A stretch of DNA of 64,000 nucleotides from Nitrospiraceae bacterium (GCA_013140715.1 JABFSG010000005.1:25576-89575), one strand, 5' to 3'. Shown: positions 19,003-29,319, counted from the first letter of the stretch. A program made the numbers and translations. Notes: a model not told the origin generated them from the sequence alone.

Positions 19003-21402
19003 ATGCGACGTTCTCGCGCACTTCTTACTCTGATCATATGCGTATGCTGCCTGACTTCCTGTAGTGGAGGCGGTGGGGGTGGAGGAAGTACAAGTAGTGG
19101 AGCAGTTGCTCCCACGATCGTGTCAGGCTCGGTGCAAGCACCAAATGGGCAGATTGTTTTCTTCCAGCCTTTCGGATTCATGGATCGTGTTGCCAGCCTG
19201 TTTAGCTCATCAGCATATGCTTCCCTCTCAGGCGCGAGTGAAGTCTCTGATGGAACGCTTGTTGAGTTAGGCAGATACAATGCCGATGCCTCGAACTTTT
19301 CACTCCTTGCCACAACAAAAACCGCTGGGGGACAGTACTCGTTCAATCTAACGAATCTAGGCGTACAGTATTCTAATGATCTCATCATTCGTGTGACGAA
19401 CAGCTCGCTCCAAATGCGGGCGTTTGTCGTAAGCTCCACGGTGGATTTGGATCCTGTATCTGAAACCGTCGTGCGACTGGTTACCGAGCAATTAATTGCC
19501 AACCCCGGTGCTACGATAGATAGCTTCACCGTTCAAGAGTTGGTGGATATTGCTGGGGCCATCGACGTGCTGGTAATAGCCAAGCAGCTAAGGGCCAGCA
19601 CAATAGAGGCGGCCGTAACCACAGTGCGAGGGGCTGCCATGGCAAATCTTGGCTTTGTCGCCTTTCTTACTGCTGCGGCGGGGGCTGGTCAGACAACGGA
19701 AGGTCCTGGAGATATCGGCAACCATTTCCCGCTTGCCGCCAATAGTCAATGGCAATACTCAGGCTCCGAGTCCATTAGCGGTCAGCCCACCGTGACCTAC
19801 GCCAACACGAGAACCATAAGTGGCACGAAGATCTTTGGAGCAGCGACTGCCCTTGTTTCTGCAGAAACCAACTCCAACCCATTGACTGGAGAAGCAGGTG
19901 AAGAGTACCTGGTTAAAAATACGGTCGGCATTACGAACTGGGGGAATAATGATCCAACGGATTTCCTGACTGCCCATGTCGGGCCCTACCTTCAACTACG
20001 ATTTCCTCTTCAACAAGGCTCAAAGTTCGAGTCTTTCAACAAGCAAGGGATAAATCTTGGCCTAGACCTGGATCGAGACGGAAAAAATGACACTTTATCT
20101 CTAAAAGCTGAAGTAAGGGTGACGGGGATTGAAACGGTCACGGTACCAGCTGGCACCTTTCCCAATACCATCATGGTAGAAGCCACAATTACCACGGTGG
20201 TCACTCTTTCGAGGGACCGGAGCGTAATTAGAGCGACTGAAGCTCAAACCATCTGGCTTGCTGCTGGAACTGGGCCTGTTCGATTGAGAGATATCACTGC
20301 ATTCGATGGCCATACAGCCATAACCACCATCGAAGAATTGACAAGCTTTGTCGGTGGGTCTGGAGTCGATACTGCTACTGAGGTGCGGAAGCTGACCCTG
20401 GATACTAACGACCTTGTATTTGACCCTGTTTCAAGCAAACTCTACGCTTCACGCCCGGGGAATCCTGGAAGTGTGGCAGCCATTGATCCCGCCACCGGAT
20501 TAATCCTATCTTCGATCCCTGTGGGAACTGGCCCATCGACCACTGGCAATGGCCCAACGAGTTTGGCGCTCTCCGATGATGGGCACTACCTCTATGTTGC
20601 GCTCAATAGTGAATCGGCTATCCAACGAATCGATCTCCGGACCTTTACGGCAGATATCAGGCTCACGCTGGGAGCAGATATAGTTCAGCCTGAGTGTGCC
20701 TTACAAGTATCCGACATGAAACCCCTTCCTGGGAATGGTCACGCGCTCGCGGTGTCCAAGCTCACCATGTCACTACCGGGTATCGCCTGTGGGGAAAATT
20801 TCTATGAAGTTGCCATTTACGATGATGGGGTCCAACGACCCACCACGGTGAGGGTATTTTCACCACCTTCATTCAATGGGGTGCCAATTCTTATTGAACG
20901 ACTTGCTTTTGTGACAGACGCTACCAAACTCTATGGATTTAATACCTCGTCTAGCGCAGAGGGATTTTTTGAAATGACCCTCACTGGGACAGGGGTTTCT
21001 GTGACCAATGCAGCTGGATTAACGGCACCAGTCTTTCAGACGCTCATGGAACCAGGGAATGGCCAAATTTTTATGAGTGCGGGCTATATTGTTAATCCCG
21101 CAACGCTCGCAATCACCGGGCGATTCGCCGCCTTTCCCACCCCGGATCAGTATCTGGTTCGCCCAGACTCTGCTTCGGGAAGGGTCTTTTTCTTGCCAAC
21201 AACCGTACTGAACCCCCAAGCGATACCCGTGCTGGCCTATGACATGACGAGCCTCCAGCTTATCGGGACGGTGAACATTCCCGGATCCACAGCGGGTCAA
21301 ATAATCAGTGCCACGAGCCTCATTCGGTGGGGTTCGAACGGTCTAGCCTTCCGAACAGATAATCACGAAGTCTTTCTCATCAATACGTCCTTGATTCCTT
21401 AA
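19003..21402 (+). CDS. Exported lipoprotein with Gly-rich linker and C-terminal beta-propeller-like (YncE-type) region
   Basis: CCLTSCSGGGGGGGSTSS lipobox/linker; PATGLILSSIPVGTGPS...LALSDDGHYLYVALNSESAIQRIDL. Confidence 0.7.
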   Translation: MRRSRALLTLIICVCCLTSCSGGGGGGGSTSSGAVAPTIVSGSVQAPNGQIVFFQPFGFMDRVASLFSSSAYASLSGASEVSDGTLVELGRYNADASNFSLLATTKTAGGQYSFNLTNLGVQYSNDLIIRVTNSSLQMRAFVVSSTVDLDPVSETVVRLVTEQLIANPGATIDSFTVQELVDIAGAIDVLVIAKQLRASTIEAAVTTVRGAAMANLGFVAFLTAAAGAGQTTEGPGDIGNHFPLAANSQWQYSGSESISGQPTVTYANTRTISGTKIFGAATALVSAETNSNPLTGEAGEEYLVKNTVGITNWGNNDPTDFLTAHVGPYLQLRFPLQQGSKFESFNKQGINLGLDLDRDGKNDTLSLKAEVRVTGIETVTVPAGTFPNTIMVEATITTVVTLSRDRSVIRATEAQTIWLAAGTGPVRLRDITAFDGHTAITTIEELTSFVGGSGVDTATEVRKLTLDTNDLVFDPVSSKLYASRPGNPGSVAAIDPATGLILSSIPVGTGPSTTGNGPTSLALSDDGHYLYVALNSESAIQRIDLRTFTADIRLTLGADIVQPECALQVSDMKPLPGNGHALAVSKLTMSLPGIACGENFYEVAIYDDGVQRPTTVRVFSPPSFNGVPILIERLAFVTDATKLYGFNTSSSAEGFFEMTLTGTGVSVTNAAGLTAPVFQTLMEPGNGQIFMSAGYIVNPATLAITGRFAAFPTPDQYLVRPDSASGRVFFLPTTVLNPQAIPVLAYDMTSLQLIGTVNIPGSTAGQIISATSLIRWGSNGLAFRTDNHEVFLINTSLIP

Positions 21403-21710
21403 CAGGAAAATCCTGGCATAGCGATGGAAGAACGCCGCAGGCAAGCCCTTTCTGCATTCTGCTAGAGGGGGAGCAGTTTGAGGTCGAGCGCCCGTTCGAT
21501 GAGCCAGGCTGATGCAAGGGCTGCGATGACGAGGGAGCCGGTTATGAGTGCGAGCTGTCCTACCTCCACTCCCAGGTCGAAACTCACCGATATTAGCCCC
21601 AGAGACCGTGATGACCGCATGGCCCATTTCCCGGTAGGCCCGTATGTTAATTCCGGAGTCCGGATGGGGGCGGCTCCACGCTGCCCCCATCCGGGTAGCC
21701 TCAAGCCTTG

Positions 21711-22202
21711 TCAGTGCATGGATGCCATCGGCTTTTCGACGATGTCGCCCTTCATTGGGCCCAGTGCGCCGAGTAGTTCACTCTTCTCGCGCTCCGGGAC
21801 CTTGAACTTGTTGAGCGTGGCGGCCAGATCCCCGACCAGCGCATCAAAGTCGCTGCTGCTCACTCCCATGCCGGTATGGGTCGCCTTCATGCTGCGGCCG
21901 CTGTAAGTGCAAGGACCGCCGGAGGCCTGGCAGATCTGTTCCACCAGCAGCATCTTCAATCTGGGAATGTCGGTGTTGGCGAACTTGCCGTTGACGCGAT
22001 TGTCGGCTGCGACGCGACCGACGAAATCATCGACGACGGCGGTGATAGCTGCTTTGCCGCCTAAGCGATCGTAGAGCGGTTTGTCTGCCATGACCATCGG
22101 TTTGGACATCGCAGAGCCGGATGCCGGCTCCATGCTGTTACAGCCGGTGAGGCCGAGCGCAAATCCGCTGATGATGAGGCACGATACGATACTGGTCTTC
22201 AT
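21711..22202 (-). CDS. Exported group-1 truncated-hemoglobin-like lipoprotein
   Basis: Lipobox GLTGCNS; PLYDRLGGKAAITAVVDDFVGRVAADNRVNGKFANTDIPRLKMLLVEQICQASGGPCTYSGRSMKATHTGMGV. Confidence 0.88.
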   Translation of the reverse strand: MKTSIVSCLIISGFALGLTGCNSMEPASGSAMSKPMVMADKPLYDRLGGKAAITAVVDDFVGRVAADNRVNGKFANTDIPRLKMLLVEQICQASGGPCTYSGRSMKATHTGMGVSSSDFDALVGDLAATLNKFKVPEREKSELLGALGPMKGDIVEKPMASMH

Positions 22203-22460
22203 GGTCCTACCCTCCTAGTGAGTGAACGAGAAATGTTAAGTGACCCGTTGCCTTGTCGGCACCTGTGCTCTACGTCTCTCACTACGCGGGGTTTGTGAAT
22301 TTGGATTTGTCCGTCGCGCGCTGCAGTGAAATTATTTGCGTGCGAGTGTTTTGCCGGTCTGACTATCTGTACGACGGGAGAAGATACCTGTGGGGCGATT
22401 CAGCGAACCTGCCTCCAGTTTGATTGGAGCGATGACGTGTTGATTTGCGCCTCGTGCGAT

Positions 22461-22483
22461 GTTACGTTTCTAAAAATCGTAAC
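22461..22483. promoter_or_regulatory. Candidate NikR operator, inverted repeat GTTACG-N11-CGTAAC
   Basis: Perfect 6-bp dyad 16 bp upstream of the likely nikR ATG. Confidence 0.5.
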
Positions 22484-22498
22484 ACTTGGAAGTTCGCC

Positions 22499-22915
22499 AT
22501 GAAAAAGCTTATTCGGTTCGGCGTGTCGTTGGACCATCATCTGCTCGACGATTTCGATCTGCACATCAAGAAGCGTAAGTATACGAACCGCTCGGAGGCG
22601 CTACGGGACCTGATTCGCGACAACCTGGTCGGGCAGGAATGGGGCGACAATAAAGAGACGGTCGGGACGATTACGTTTGTGTACGACCATCATGTGCGCG
22701 ACCTGACAAGAAAGCTGACTCATATTCAGCATGATTTCCAAGGCCACATCATGGCCGGGATGCATGTCCATCTCGACCATGACCATTGCCTTGAGGTCTT
22801 GGTGGTGAAAGGCAAGGGGACGGAGATTAAGAAGGTGGCGGATGCTTTGCTATCGGTCAAAGGCGTGAAGCATGGCAAACTCACCATGACGACAACCGGT
22901 AAGGGCCTGGTGTAG
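22499..22915 (+). CDS. nikR: Nickel-responsive transcriptional regulator NikR
   Basis: RFGVSLDHHLLDDFDLHIKKRKYTNRSEALRDLIRDNLV; VYDHHVRDL; MHVHLDHDHCLEVLVVKG. Confidence 0.95.
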   Translation: MKKLIRFGVSLDHHLLDDFDLHIKKRKYTNRSEALRDLIRDNLVGQEWGDNKETVGTITFVYDHHVRDLTRKLTHIQHDFQGHIMAGMHVHLDHDHCLEVLVVKGKGTEIKKVADALLSVKGVKHGKLTMTTTGKGLV

Positions 22916-22918
22916 GCA

Positions 22919-23344
22919 ATGCGTGTCTGTGTGATCGATGGGCGTGGCGGTGGGCTTGGCTCTCGGCTGGTCGCAGGACTCCAATCGGAACTCGGTCTGG
23001 CCCATAGCATTGTCGCGTTGGGGACCAATACGGTGGCGGCGGCGGCGATGAAACAGGCCGGCGCGACGCAGGTGGGTGTCGGACCACGTGCGATTGCCGA
23101 CACATTGCCGACGGTGGATGTGATTGTCACTTCGTTGAACTTGGTCTTGTCAGGCGCGATGCTCGGTGAGGTAACTCCTGAGATCGTCCACTCCATCCTT
23201 GGTGCACGGGCCACGAAGGTCTTGCTGCCGCTCAATCGGGCTCGCGTGGAGATTGTCGGCGCGGGGGCCGACAATCTCGAGGTATTGATTACCCAGTCCT
23301 TGTTACGAGTCCGTGCTTTGGTCGGCTCGGTCCGACCCGCCTAG
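22919..23344 (+). CDS. DUF3842-like protein
   Basis: MRVCVIDGRGGGLGSRL...ALGTNTVAAAAMKQAGA. Confidence 0.7.
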   Translation: MRVCVIDGRGGGLGSRLVAGLQSELGLAHSIVALGTNTVAAAAMKQAGATQVGVGPRAIADTLPTVDVIVTSLNLVLSGAMLGEVTPEIVHSILGARATKVLLPLNRARVEIVGAGADNLEVLITQSLLRVRALVGSVRPA

Positions 23345-23442
23345 GCCGGTTCTTCCAGGTCATAGTTGTTGCCAGGCCACGAGGGTCTGCGCCAGTCGGT
23401 GAGTCGACTGTCGAAAGATCATCGTGGACGTCTCATCCGTCC

Positions 23443-25515
23443 ATGCTTCTGTATCTATGGGGTGAGACCATGCGGTGCGTTCTGCTCTTGCTGGTTACCG
23501 TGATTGCGCTCTCGATCGTCGTTGAATCTGTACAGGCCCATGATCCGGAGCAGGATATCCTCGAAATCCCTGAAGTCAGAGTCATCGCTGAAAAACCGGT
23601 GGCGGCCTCTTCTCAGCAGTTTATCCCGGACAAAGAAATTGTGCTGCAGCCTCAAGGCAGGCCGGCCCAGATTCTGCGCCTGATTCCCGGCATGCTGGCT
23701 GTCGAGCATTCCGGCGGGGCCGGGAAAGCCGATCAATATTTTCTGCGTGGCTTCGATGCGGATCACGGTACAGATGTGGCCTTGTTTACCGACGGGATGC
23801 CGATCAACTTGCGCACCCATGCGCATGGGCAGGGCTATGCCGACCTCAATTTCATCATTCCGGAAACCATTGAGGGGTTGGATGTCAATAAAGGCGCCTA
23901 TCTACCAGAATACGGCGATTTTGCCACCGCCGGGGCGATCAATTTCAAATCTCGACAGGTGGTGCAAGAAGGGATCGCTCAGGCGACCGGTGGGCAGTTC
24001 GATACGCAACGCTATCTGCTCATGTTTTCCCCCACGAAAGAAAAAGTCCGCACCCTGTTTGCGGCGGAAGGCTTTTACACGAACGGTCCGTATGAACATG
24101 ATAACCGCTATTTTCGGGGCAATCTGTTCGGGAAATTGACGACCAATCTGAGCAGTCGCGATGAACTCAGTGTGACCGGGACGTTTCAAAGTTCGAAATG
24201 GAATGCTTCCGGTGAGATTCCCCTTCGTGTCGTCGAAGCCGGCACACTCGGGCGATTCGGTTCCATCGATCCTTCTGAGGGGGGTAACACGCTTCGCAGC
24301 ACGATCCGGATGAACTATCACTACGACACCCCCTCGGGCGGCCAGTTCTTTGCGAATGCGTACGGCCAGTATTACCGGCTGGACCTCTTCACCAACTTTA
24401 CGTATTTTCTCAACGATCCGGTCAATGGAGACGGGATTCAGCAAGCCGACCGTCGGGTCATGTATGGAGGAGATTTCGGATACAAACAGCATGGTGAAGT
24501 CTTGGGCATGCCGAGTATCGGGACAATCGGGTTTCAGACCCGAGTCGACGACATCCATTTGAGACTGGGGACTCAAACGACGCGCACGCCGACCGGAACG
24601 ATCGTCGACAAGGATGTGCTGTCGGCGTCCTATGCGCCATATGTCAAAGCCGAGGTCCAGCCGTTGCCATGGATGAGGCTCACAGGCGGGTTGCGTGGCG
24701 AAACCTTCACCTTCGACGTGCATAACCGTTGTCCTGCCTGCGCGGAGCAAGCGGACGGCAGAAAAAGCTCTGGCATTATCCTGCCGAAAATCAACCTGAT
24801 TCTCGGGCCCTGGGTCGGCACGGAATTCTTTGTCAACTATGGGGAGGGATTTCATAGCAACGATGCACGCTCGGCCGTTACGCCTGGTTCGTCGCCCTTG
24901 GCCCGGTCCAAGAGTTACGAGGTGGGGGTCCGGTCGAGGCCCTGGGGGCCGGAGGGGGTTGAACTCATTGCCACGGCCTGGCTCTTGGATCTCCAGTCGG
25001 AACTCGTGTTTGTGGGGGATGAAGGGGCGACCGAGATTCGTGGACGGAGCAGACGACAGGGGCTTGAGGGTGCCATGCGTGGTCAAGTGTGGGGCCCGAT
25101 TTATGTCAACGGCAGCGTGACCTGGACGAAGGCCGAATTTCGCAACGGCGATGCGATTCCATTAGCCCCTGAGCTGACGGCCTATGGCGCGCTGTTGGTG
25201 CGGTGGCCGGAAGGCTTGACATCACAATTGCAAGCCACCTATCTCGGCGTCCGCCCACTGACCGAGGACCGGAGCGTCAAATCGCCCGCGTGGGTTGAAC
25301 TCGACCTCACGGAGCGCTATCGACTGCCGATCACACTCTCTCACGGACGATTGGAGGCGTTCTTCTTTATTCGAAATCTGCTCGACACGAAGTGGGAGCA
25401 GGCCATCTTTGCCTTTGAATCGAGATTGCGGAACGAGGCGGCTGGGGTCTCAGATATTCACTTCGTGCCGGGAAATCCGCGGATGTTTATGGGCGGCGTA
25501 GCCTGGTACTTTTAG
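23443..25515 (+). CDS. TonB-dependent outer membrane receptor
   Basis: Plug domain GRPAQILRLIPGMLAVEHSGGAGKADQYFLRGFDADHGTDVALFTDGMPIN; C-terminal aromatic WYF. Confidence 0.93.
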   Translation: MLLYLWGETMRCVLLLLVTVIALSIVVESVQAHDPEQDILEIPEVRVIAEKPVAASSQQFIPDKEIVLQPQGRPAQILRLIPGMLAVEHSGGAGKADQYFLRGFDADHGTDVALFTDGMPINLRTHAHGQGYADLNFIIPETIEGLDVNKGAYLPEYGDFATAGAINFKSRQVVQEGIAQATGGQFDTQRYLLMFSPTKEKVRTLFAAEGFYTNGPYEHDNRYFRGNLFGKLTTNLSSRDELSVTGTFQSSKWNASGEIPLRVVEAGTLGRFGSIDPSEGGNTLRSTIRMNYHYDTPSGGQFFANAYGQYYRLDLFTNFTYFLNDPVNGDGIQQADRRVMYGGDFGYKQHGEVLGMPSIGTIGFQTRVDDIHLRLGTQTTRTPTGTIVDKDVLSASYAPYVKAEVQPLPWMRLTGGLRGETFTFDVHNRCPACAEQADGRKSSGIILPKINLILGPWVGTEFFVNYGEGFHSNDARSAVTPGSSPLARSKSYEVGVRSRPWGPEGVELIATAWLLDLQSELVFVGDEGATEIRGRSRRQGLEGAMRGQVWGPIYVNGSVTWTKAEFRNGDAIPLAPELTAYGALLVRWPEGLTSQLQATYLGVRPLTEDRSVKSPAWVELDLTERYRLPITLSHGRLEAFFFIRNLLDTKWEQAIFAFESRLRNEAAGVSDIHFVPGNPRMFMGGVAWYF

Positions 25516-25709
25516 CAGCCGCTGAAAATGGTCGCCAGCTTCGTTCTCGGCTACCGAAACTCCTCAACGGGGACCCGGCCGCCTCACCGACTCGGCGGCG
25601 CGCACAGACGTGGTGCTCCTTATTCGTCGCACCGTGCGCCCCAGAGGGTACGCTTCCGGGTTTCGGGGCGCCTGCGGCCTTGCTGGACGACCATTTTGAG
25701 CGGCTGCTC
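25515..25709. repeat. Family C-like palindromic element with variant terminal repeats
   Basis: GCAGCCGCTGAAAATGGTCG ... CGACCATTTTGAGCGGCTGC. Confidence 0.8.
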
Positions 25710-25877
25710 ATTCACTGAAACGACCTCCAACGGCGTTCTCGTCTCGCTCTTCAGAGCCGTGAAAGGTAAAATGTAAAACGTGAAACGCGGCCTTGCCTGG
25801 GGCAAGGCGCGTCTCGGCTCGCCAGGGTTGGGTGGGGGAGAAAAGAGATCGTTTTGAGCAGCCTATAGTGAAGCCAT

Positions 25878-26465
25878 ATGAAGCCAACGCCAAGAGTGTT
25901 GCCACGCAGCTATTTCAACCGCCCCACGCTTACAGTGGCGCGGTCGCTTGTGGGTAAATATCTCATCCGTTGCATCGATGGCAGAGAGATAGCGGGAAAG
26001 ATCGTTGAGGTGGAGGCCTATGTTGGGTCGGAGGATAGGGCCTGTCATGCTTCGAAAGGGAGAACGAAGCGGACTGGGGTGATGTTTGGCCCAGCAGGAG
26101 TCGCCTACGTCTATCTTATCTATGGGATGTACCATTGCCTGAACGTGGTGACCGAGCGGGAGGAGTTTCCTGCAGCCGTCTTGATCAGGGCCATTGAAAT
26201 CGATGGGGAGTTGATCGATGGACCGGGGCGACTCTGTCGTACGTTGCAGATCGATCGCGCCTTCAACCGTGTCGATCTCACGACCGGAGAGTTTCTCTGG
26301 TTCGAGGATCGAGAGGCAGCGATGAAGAGAGGGGATGTGGGGACTCACCACAGAATCGGTGTCGACTATGCAGGCCAGTGGGCCAAGAAGCCTTGGCGAT
26401 TCCGACTACGAACGGCTGTTCCTTCTCGGACGAGGCGCACCAAAAAACAGGGGGGTACCGGATAG
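25878..26465 (+). CDS. 3-methyladenine DNA glycosylase (AAG/Mpg family)
   Basis: LARSLVGKYLIR, VEVEAYVGSEDRACHASKGRTKRTGVMFGPAGVAYVYLIYGMYHCLNVVT. Confidence 0.93.
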   Translation: MKPTPRVLPRSYFNRPTLTVARSLVGKYLIRCIDGREIAGKIVEVEAYVGSEDRACHASKGRTKRTGVMFGPAGVAYVYLIYGMYHCLNVVTEREEFPAAVLIRAIEIDGELIDGPGRLCRTLQIDRAFNRVDLTTGEFLWFEDREAAMKRGDVGTHHRIGVDYAGQWAKKPWRFRLRTAVPSRTRRTKKQGGTG

Positions 26466-26503
26466 GTCCGGTACCCCCTGCCGTATCCCGATAATGGGCT
26501 CGA

Positions 26504-26869
26504 CTATTCGATCTTCCGATCCCCTGCGATCTTTGTGGCGGAGGTAACCGGAGGAGCGATCTTGATCTGTGGCCCCTGCACGGTCGGAAGCTGGCCCGCT
26601 CCCTGGCCTTTGGTAATCCGCTCATTGTCTGCCTTCATGAGGCTTTGCTGGGCATTCTTCACGGAGTCGGCTGACTTCTGCAGAGAGTTCTCGCCGCGCG
26701 CGTCCGATTGACCGGGATCGTTAGCGGTCGGCTGGCCCGTCACGGGGCTTCCACTGTTTTTCATCGGGTAGCCTTCATGCTTGGGGAGAAGCGATGGATT
26801 CGCCGAGGCCATCGACAGCGCAAAGAAAACACCGGAGACGGTTGCAACAGCGCCGATTATGAGCTTCAT
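26504..26869 (-). CDS. Hypothetical exported protein
   Basis: Signal peptide-like N-terminus, Asn/Gln-rich mature region. Confidence 0.5.
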   Translation of the reverse strand: MKLIIGAVATVSGVFFALSMASANPSLLPKHEGYPMKNSGSPVTGQPTANDPGQSDARGENSLQKSADSVKNAQQSLMKADNERITKGQGAGQLPTVQGPQIKIAPPVTSATKIAGDRKIE

Positions 26870-26979
26870 GTGCTACTCCTTTAAATAAATGGTGGCTGGA
26901 TACAATAGTTTTTCAAGTATTCGATCGAATCAAGTGTCTCGAATCATAGCCAGGAGGAGGGTGCTTCTGTCAAGGGGGA

Positions 26980-27078
26980 AGGGGGAGTGGCCAGGTGCCC
27001 TTCTTGCTCGCAGAACGCGCACGCTCAGAAGGTGCTCGTTCGATGCGCGCAGTGAAGGGCAACCTCGGCCACTCCCCT
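26980..27078. repeat. Family B hairpin element (long form)
   Basis: GGGGAGTGGCCAGGTGCCCTTC ... GAAGGGCAACCTCGGCCACTCCCC; core GAACGCGCACGCTCAGAAGGTGCTCGTTC. Confidence 0.92.
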
Positions 27079-27126
27079 TGGGGGCGAAGTGGGGGAAAAT
27101 GACAAGAAGGGAAGGTACGGCCTGTT

Positions 27127-27200
27127 GAGGCTCCTGTGCTCGCGCAACGCGCGGCCTCAGAAGGCCCTCGTTGGACGCGCGCAGTGAAGGGCAACCGGTC
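27127..27200. repeat. Family B hairpin element (short form)
   Basis: CAACGCGCGGCCTCAGAAGGCCCTCGTTG core. Confidence 0.8.
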
Positions 27201-27297
27201 TAACCGTCGTTGCGCTGCTTCTCCGCTGTGAAATTCAAGGGGTTGCTGCAGTGACAAAAGCTTCAGCCGTTGGCCTTCAGATCCTTGTCTGTTTCGT

Positions 27298-28161
27298 TCA
27301 TGGCTTCAATAGCGGGGCGGGTTTCTGCTTTGGGCTGTCTTGCCCGGGGTTCAGGCTGTCGAGTTGTTTTTTCATGGATTCCAATTCCTGCTTGAGGGTG
27401 TCCACCTCCTGAGCCAAGGTCTCTGTGGAGCGAGCCTCGGCCGCGCGATGTGCCTGGTCCAGTAGCTGATAGTCGACGACGACAAACCTGTCAGTCGACT
27501 GTTCCATTGTCGGCGGATTCGAGGCATCGGCGTTGAGAGCGGCTTTCGGAGTGAACCGCAGCGCAAAATACTTGAGGCCTGAATAATCGAATGGTTCCTG
27601 CGATCGGTAGGCGATATCGCCCTTGACCAGGTTCGTCCGCATCGGGTTGTAGCGATATTGGGAGAGGATCACATACAGCTGTCGGCCATGGGCGTAGAGA
27701 GAACCGGCGGTAGTTTCCGTGGCCGGTGATTGAAATCTATTCGAACCTTCGTACGTGGTCTGGACTCGATACGCGATAGCCTCATCAGGCGCAGCCATAC
27801 GTAAGCCCTCTGCAAGCAGTGGCGCGAGAAACTTGATCTGATCTTCCGTGAAGACTGGGGCGGGAAATAGCTGCCATGCAAAGCCCGCGACCGTACGACG
27901 GGGTCCAAGACGTTCGTCATGAATCTTGAGGCCTGTCAATAGCTGGGCGAGCAGGGCTGGTTCCAGGTTGATGGGATGAGTAGCACGAACCGAGCGATCG
28001 GACATCGTCTGAAAGGACACAGTCCCACGCTGGTCCTCAAAGAGGATTTTTCCAGTCGGAGCGGTTGTGCTGCAGGCGGCGCCAGCCAGGCATAGCAGGG
28101 ACAGCAGAAGTAAACGACCGTAGGACGGTTTCCCTTTTTGATATGTTGGTGAAGGAATCAT
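27298..28161 (-). CDS. Hypothetical lipoprotein
   Basis: MIPSPTYQ...LCLAGAACSTTAPTG lipobox; longer ORF upstream runs into repeats. Confidence 0.65.
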   Translation of the reverse strand: MIPSPTYQKGKPSYGRLLLLSLLCLAGAACSTTAPTGKILFEDQRGTVSFQTMSDRSVRATHPINLEPALLAQLLTGLKIHDERLGPRRTVAGFAWQLFPAPVFTEDQIKFLAPLLAEGLRMAAPDEAIAYRVQTTYEGSNRFQSPATETTAGSLYAHGRQLYVILSQYRYNPMRTNLVKGDIAYRSQEPFDYSGLKYFALRFTPKAALNADASNPPTMEQSTDRFVVVDYQLLDQAHRAAEARSTETLAQEVDTLKQELESMKKQLDSLNPGQDSPKQKPAPLLKP

Positions 28162-28366
28162 CGGTGTGAGTGATTTTAACACAGACGATCGCTCCATCCC
28201 AGAAGGGTGGGAAGGGAGTAGCCGGATCATCCTTCTTGCTTGCCGAGGCCGCACGATCAGAAGGATGCGAGGGAGCAGGCAATCATCCCTCTTGCTCGCA
28301 GAACGGAGGAGGGGATGGGGCCTGATGATCTTCCGTGCTCGCGCAACGCGCGGCCTCCGAAGGTGT

Positions 28367-28464
28367 GGCGCAAGGGCATGAGGAGCTTTCTTTGCTCCCG
28401 GAGCGCGCGCCCTCAGAAGGGCCTCGCTCGACGGCCGCAGGCAAAAGCTCCTCACGCCCTTGCT
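28367..28464. repeat. Family B hairpin element with about 20-bp unique outer stem
   Basis: GCAAGGGCATGAGGAGCTTT ... AAAGCTCCTCACGCCCTTGC; core GAGCGCGCGCCCTCAGAAGGGCCTCGCTC. Confidence 0.92.
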
Positions 28465-28799
28465 TAGCTGGGTATTGAAATGCGGATAAGAACGCGAATG
28501 GACGCGCGCAGTGGAAGATCAATCAAGCTTGATCACCGGATAGAGAACGAGCGAGCCCTGAAAGATCATTTATAACCTCGCTCAATGGGCGCAGTGGCTT
28601 CAACACACCTATTTATTTTCCAACATTTGTTTTGAACCGCCTCGGATTTCGAAGATGGTTTCTTCCAGAAACGTCCCCATTGCCCGCTTCGAAAACCTCC
28701 CTCAGAAATTGTAGGAAATAGGGGTCGATTTTCCGAATGATTTGAATTATCCTCTGGTCTGTTTGAAACAAATAAGTTAGGAGAAGGGAGGTTTCGTAT

Positions 28800-29099
28800 A
28801 TGAAAATGCTATTCATTGTGGCTCGGGACTCAATGTTAAGTGAGTTGGAAGAGCTTTTACGAGACAATGGCATTAGTGCGTACACCATAATTAACAACGT
28901 AAAGGGTCAGGGTCTCACTGGTAAACTGTATGGGACCTTCCTCCATCCTGACATCAATTCCATCATTTTTTCGGCTCTCCCATCTGATCAAGCAGAGAGA
29001 GCCGTCAACGCCCTTACGGCGCTTCACAAAAATTTGGCTACCCAGGGGCAACCGGTCCCCCTCAAGGTGTTTACCTTGCCTTGTGAAGAACACGTGTAG
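28800..29099 (+). CDS. Small PII-like/transporter-associated protein (tentative)
   Basis: MKMLFIVARDSMLSELEELLRDNGISAYTIINNVKGQG ferredoxin-like fold pattern. Confidence 0.5.
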   Translation: MKMLFIVARDSMLSELEELLRDNGISAYTIINNVKGQGLTGKLYGTFLHPDINSIIFSALPSDQAERAVNALTALHKNLATQGQPVPLKVFTLPCEEHV

Positions 29100-29319
29100 G
29101 GCTGCTCTTCCTCGCTCAATGTCGGCATTAGGTGTTTTCCAAAAACAGTTGCTTTGACCTCTTGTAGATTTCAATCTTTCAACCCAAGAAGATCTATCGG
29201 ATATCAGCTTCTGATTTGGCACCTTTGGGGACTATAGGTTTCCTAAACCGCAGGTCGTTCGGCAGGTAGCTCTAGTCTAACTCCCTAACTTCAAAACTCG
29301 GGTGGGGCATCCTGTAATA

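Noticed and set aside
21462-21704. 80-aa minus ORF after the lipoprotein gene
   Set aside because: Weak coding signal and no recognisable domain; left unannotated.
23902-25086. 394-aa minus-strand ORF
   Set aside because: Lies fully antisense to a convincing TonB receptor; high-GC shadow ORF.
27001-27128. Small ORFs such as RTRTLRRCSFDARSEGQPRPLP or NARSEDPRWTRAVED
   Set aside because: The same peptides recur wherever family B repeats occur; they are translations of the repeat, not genes.
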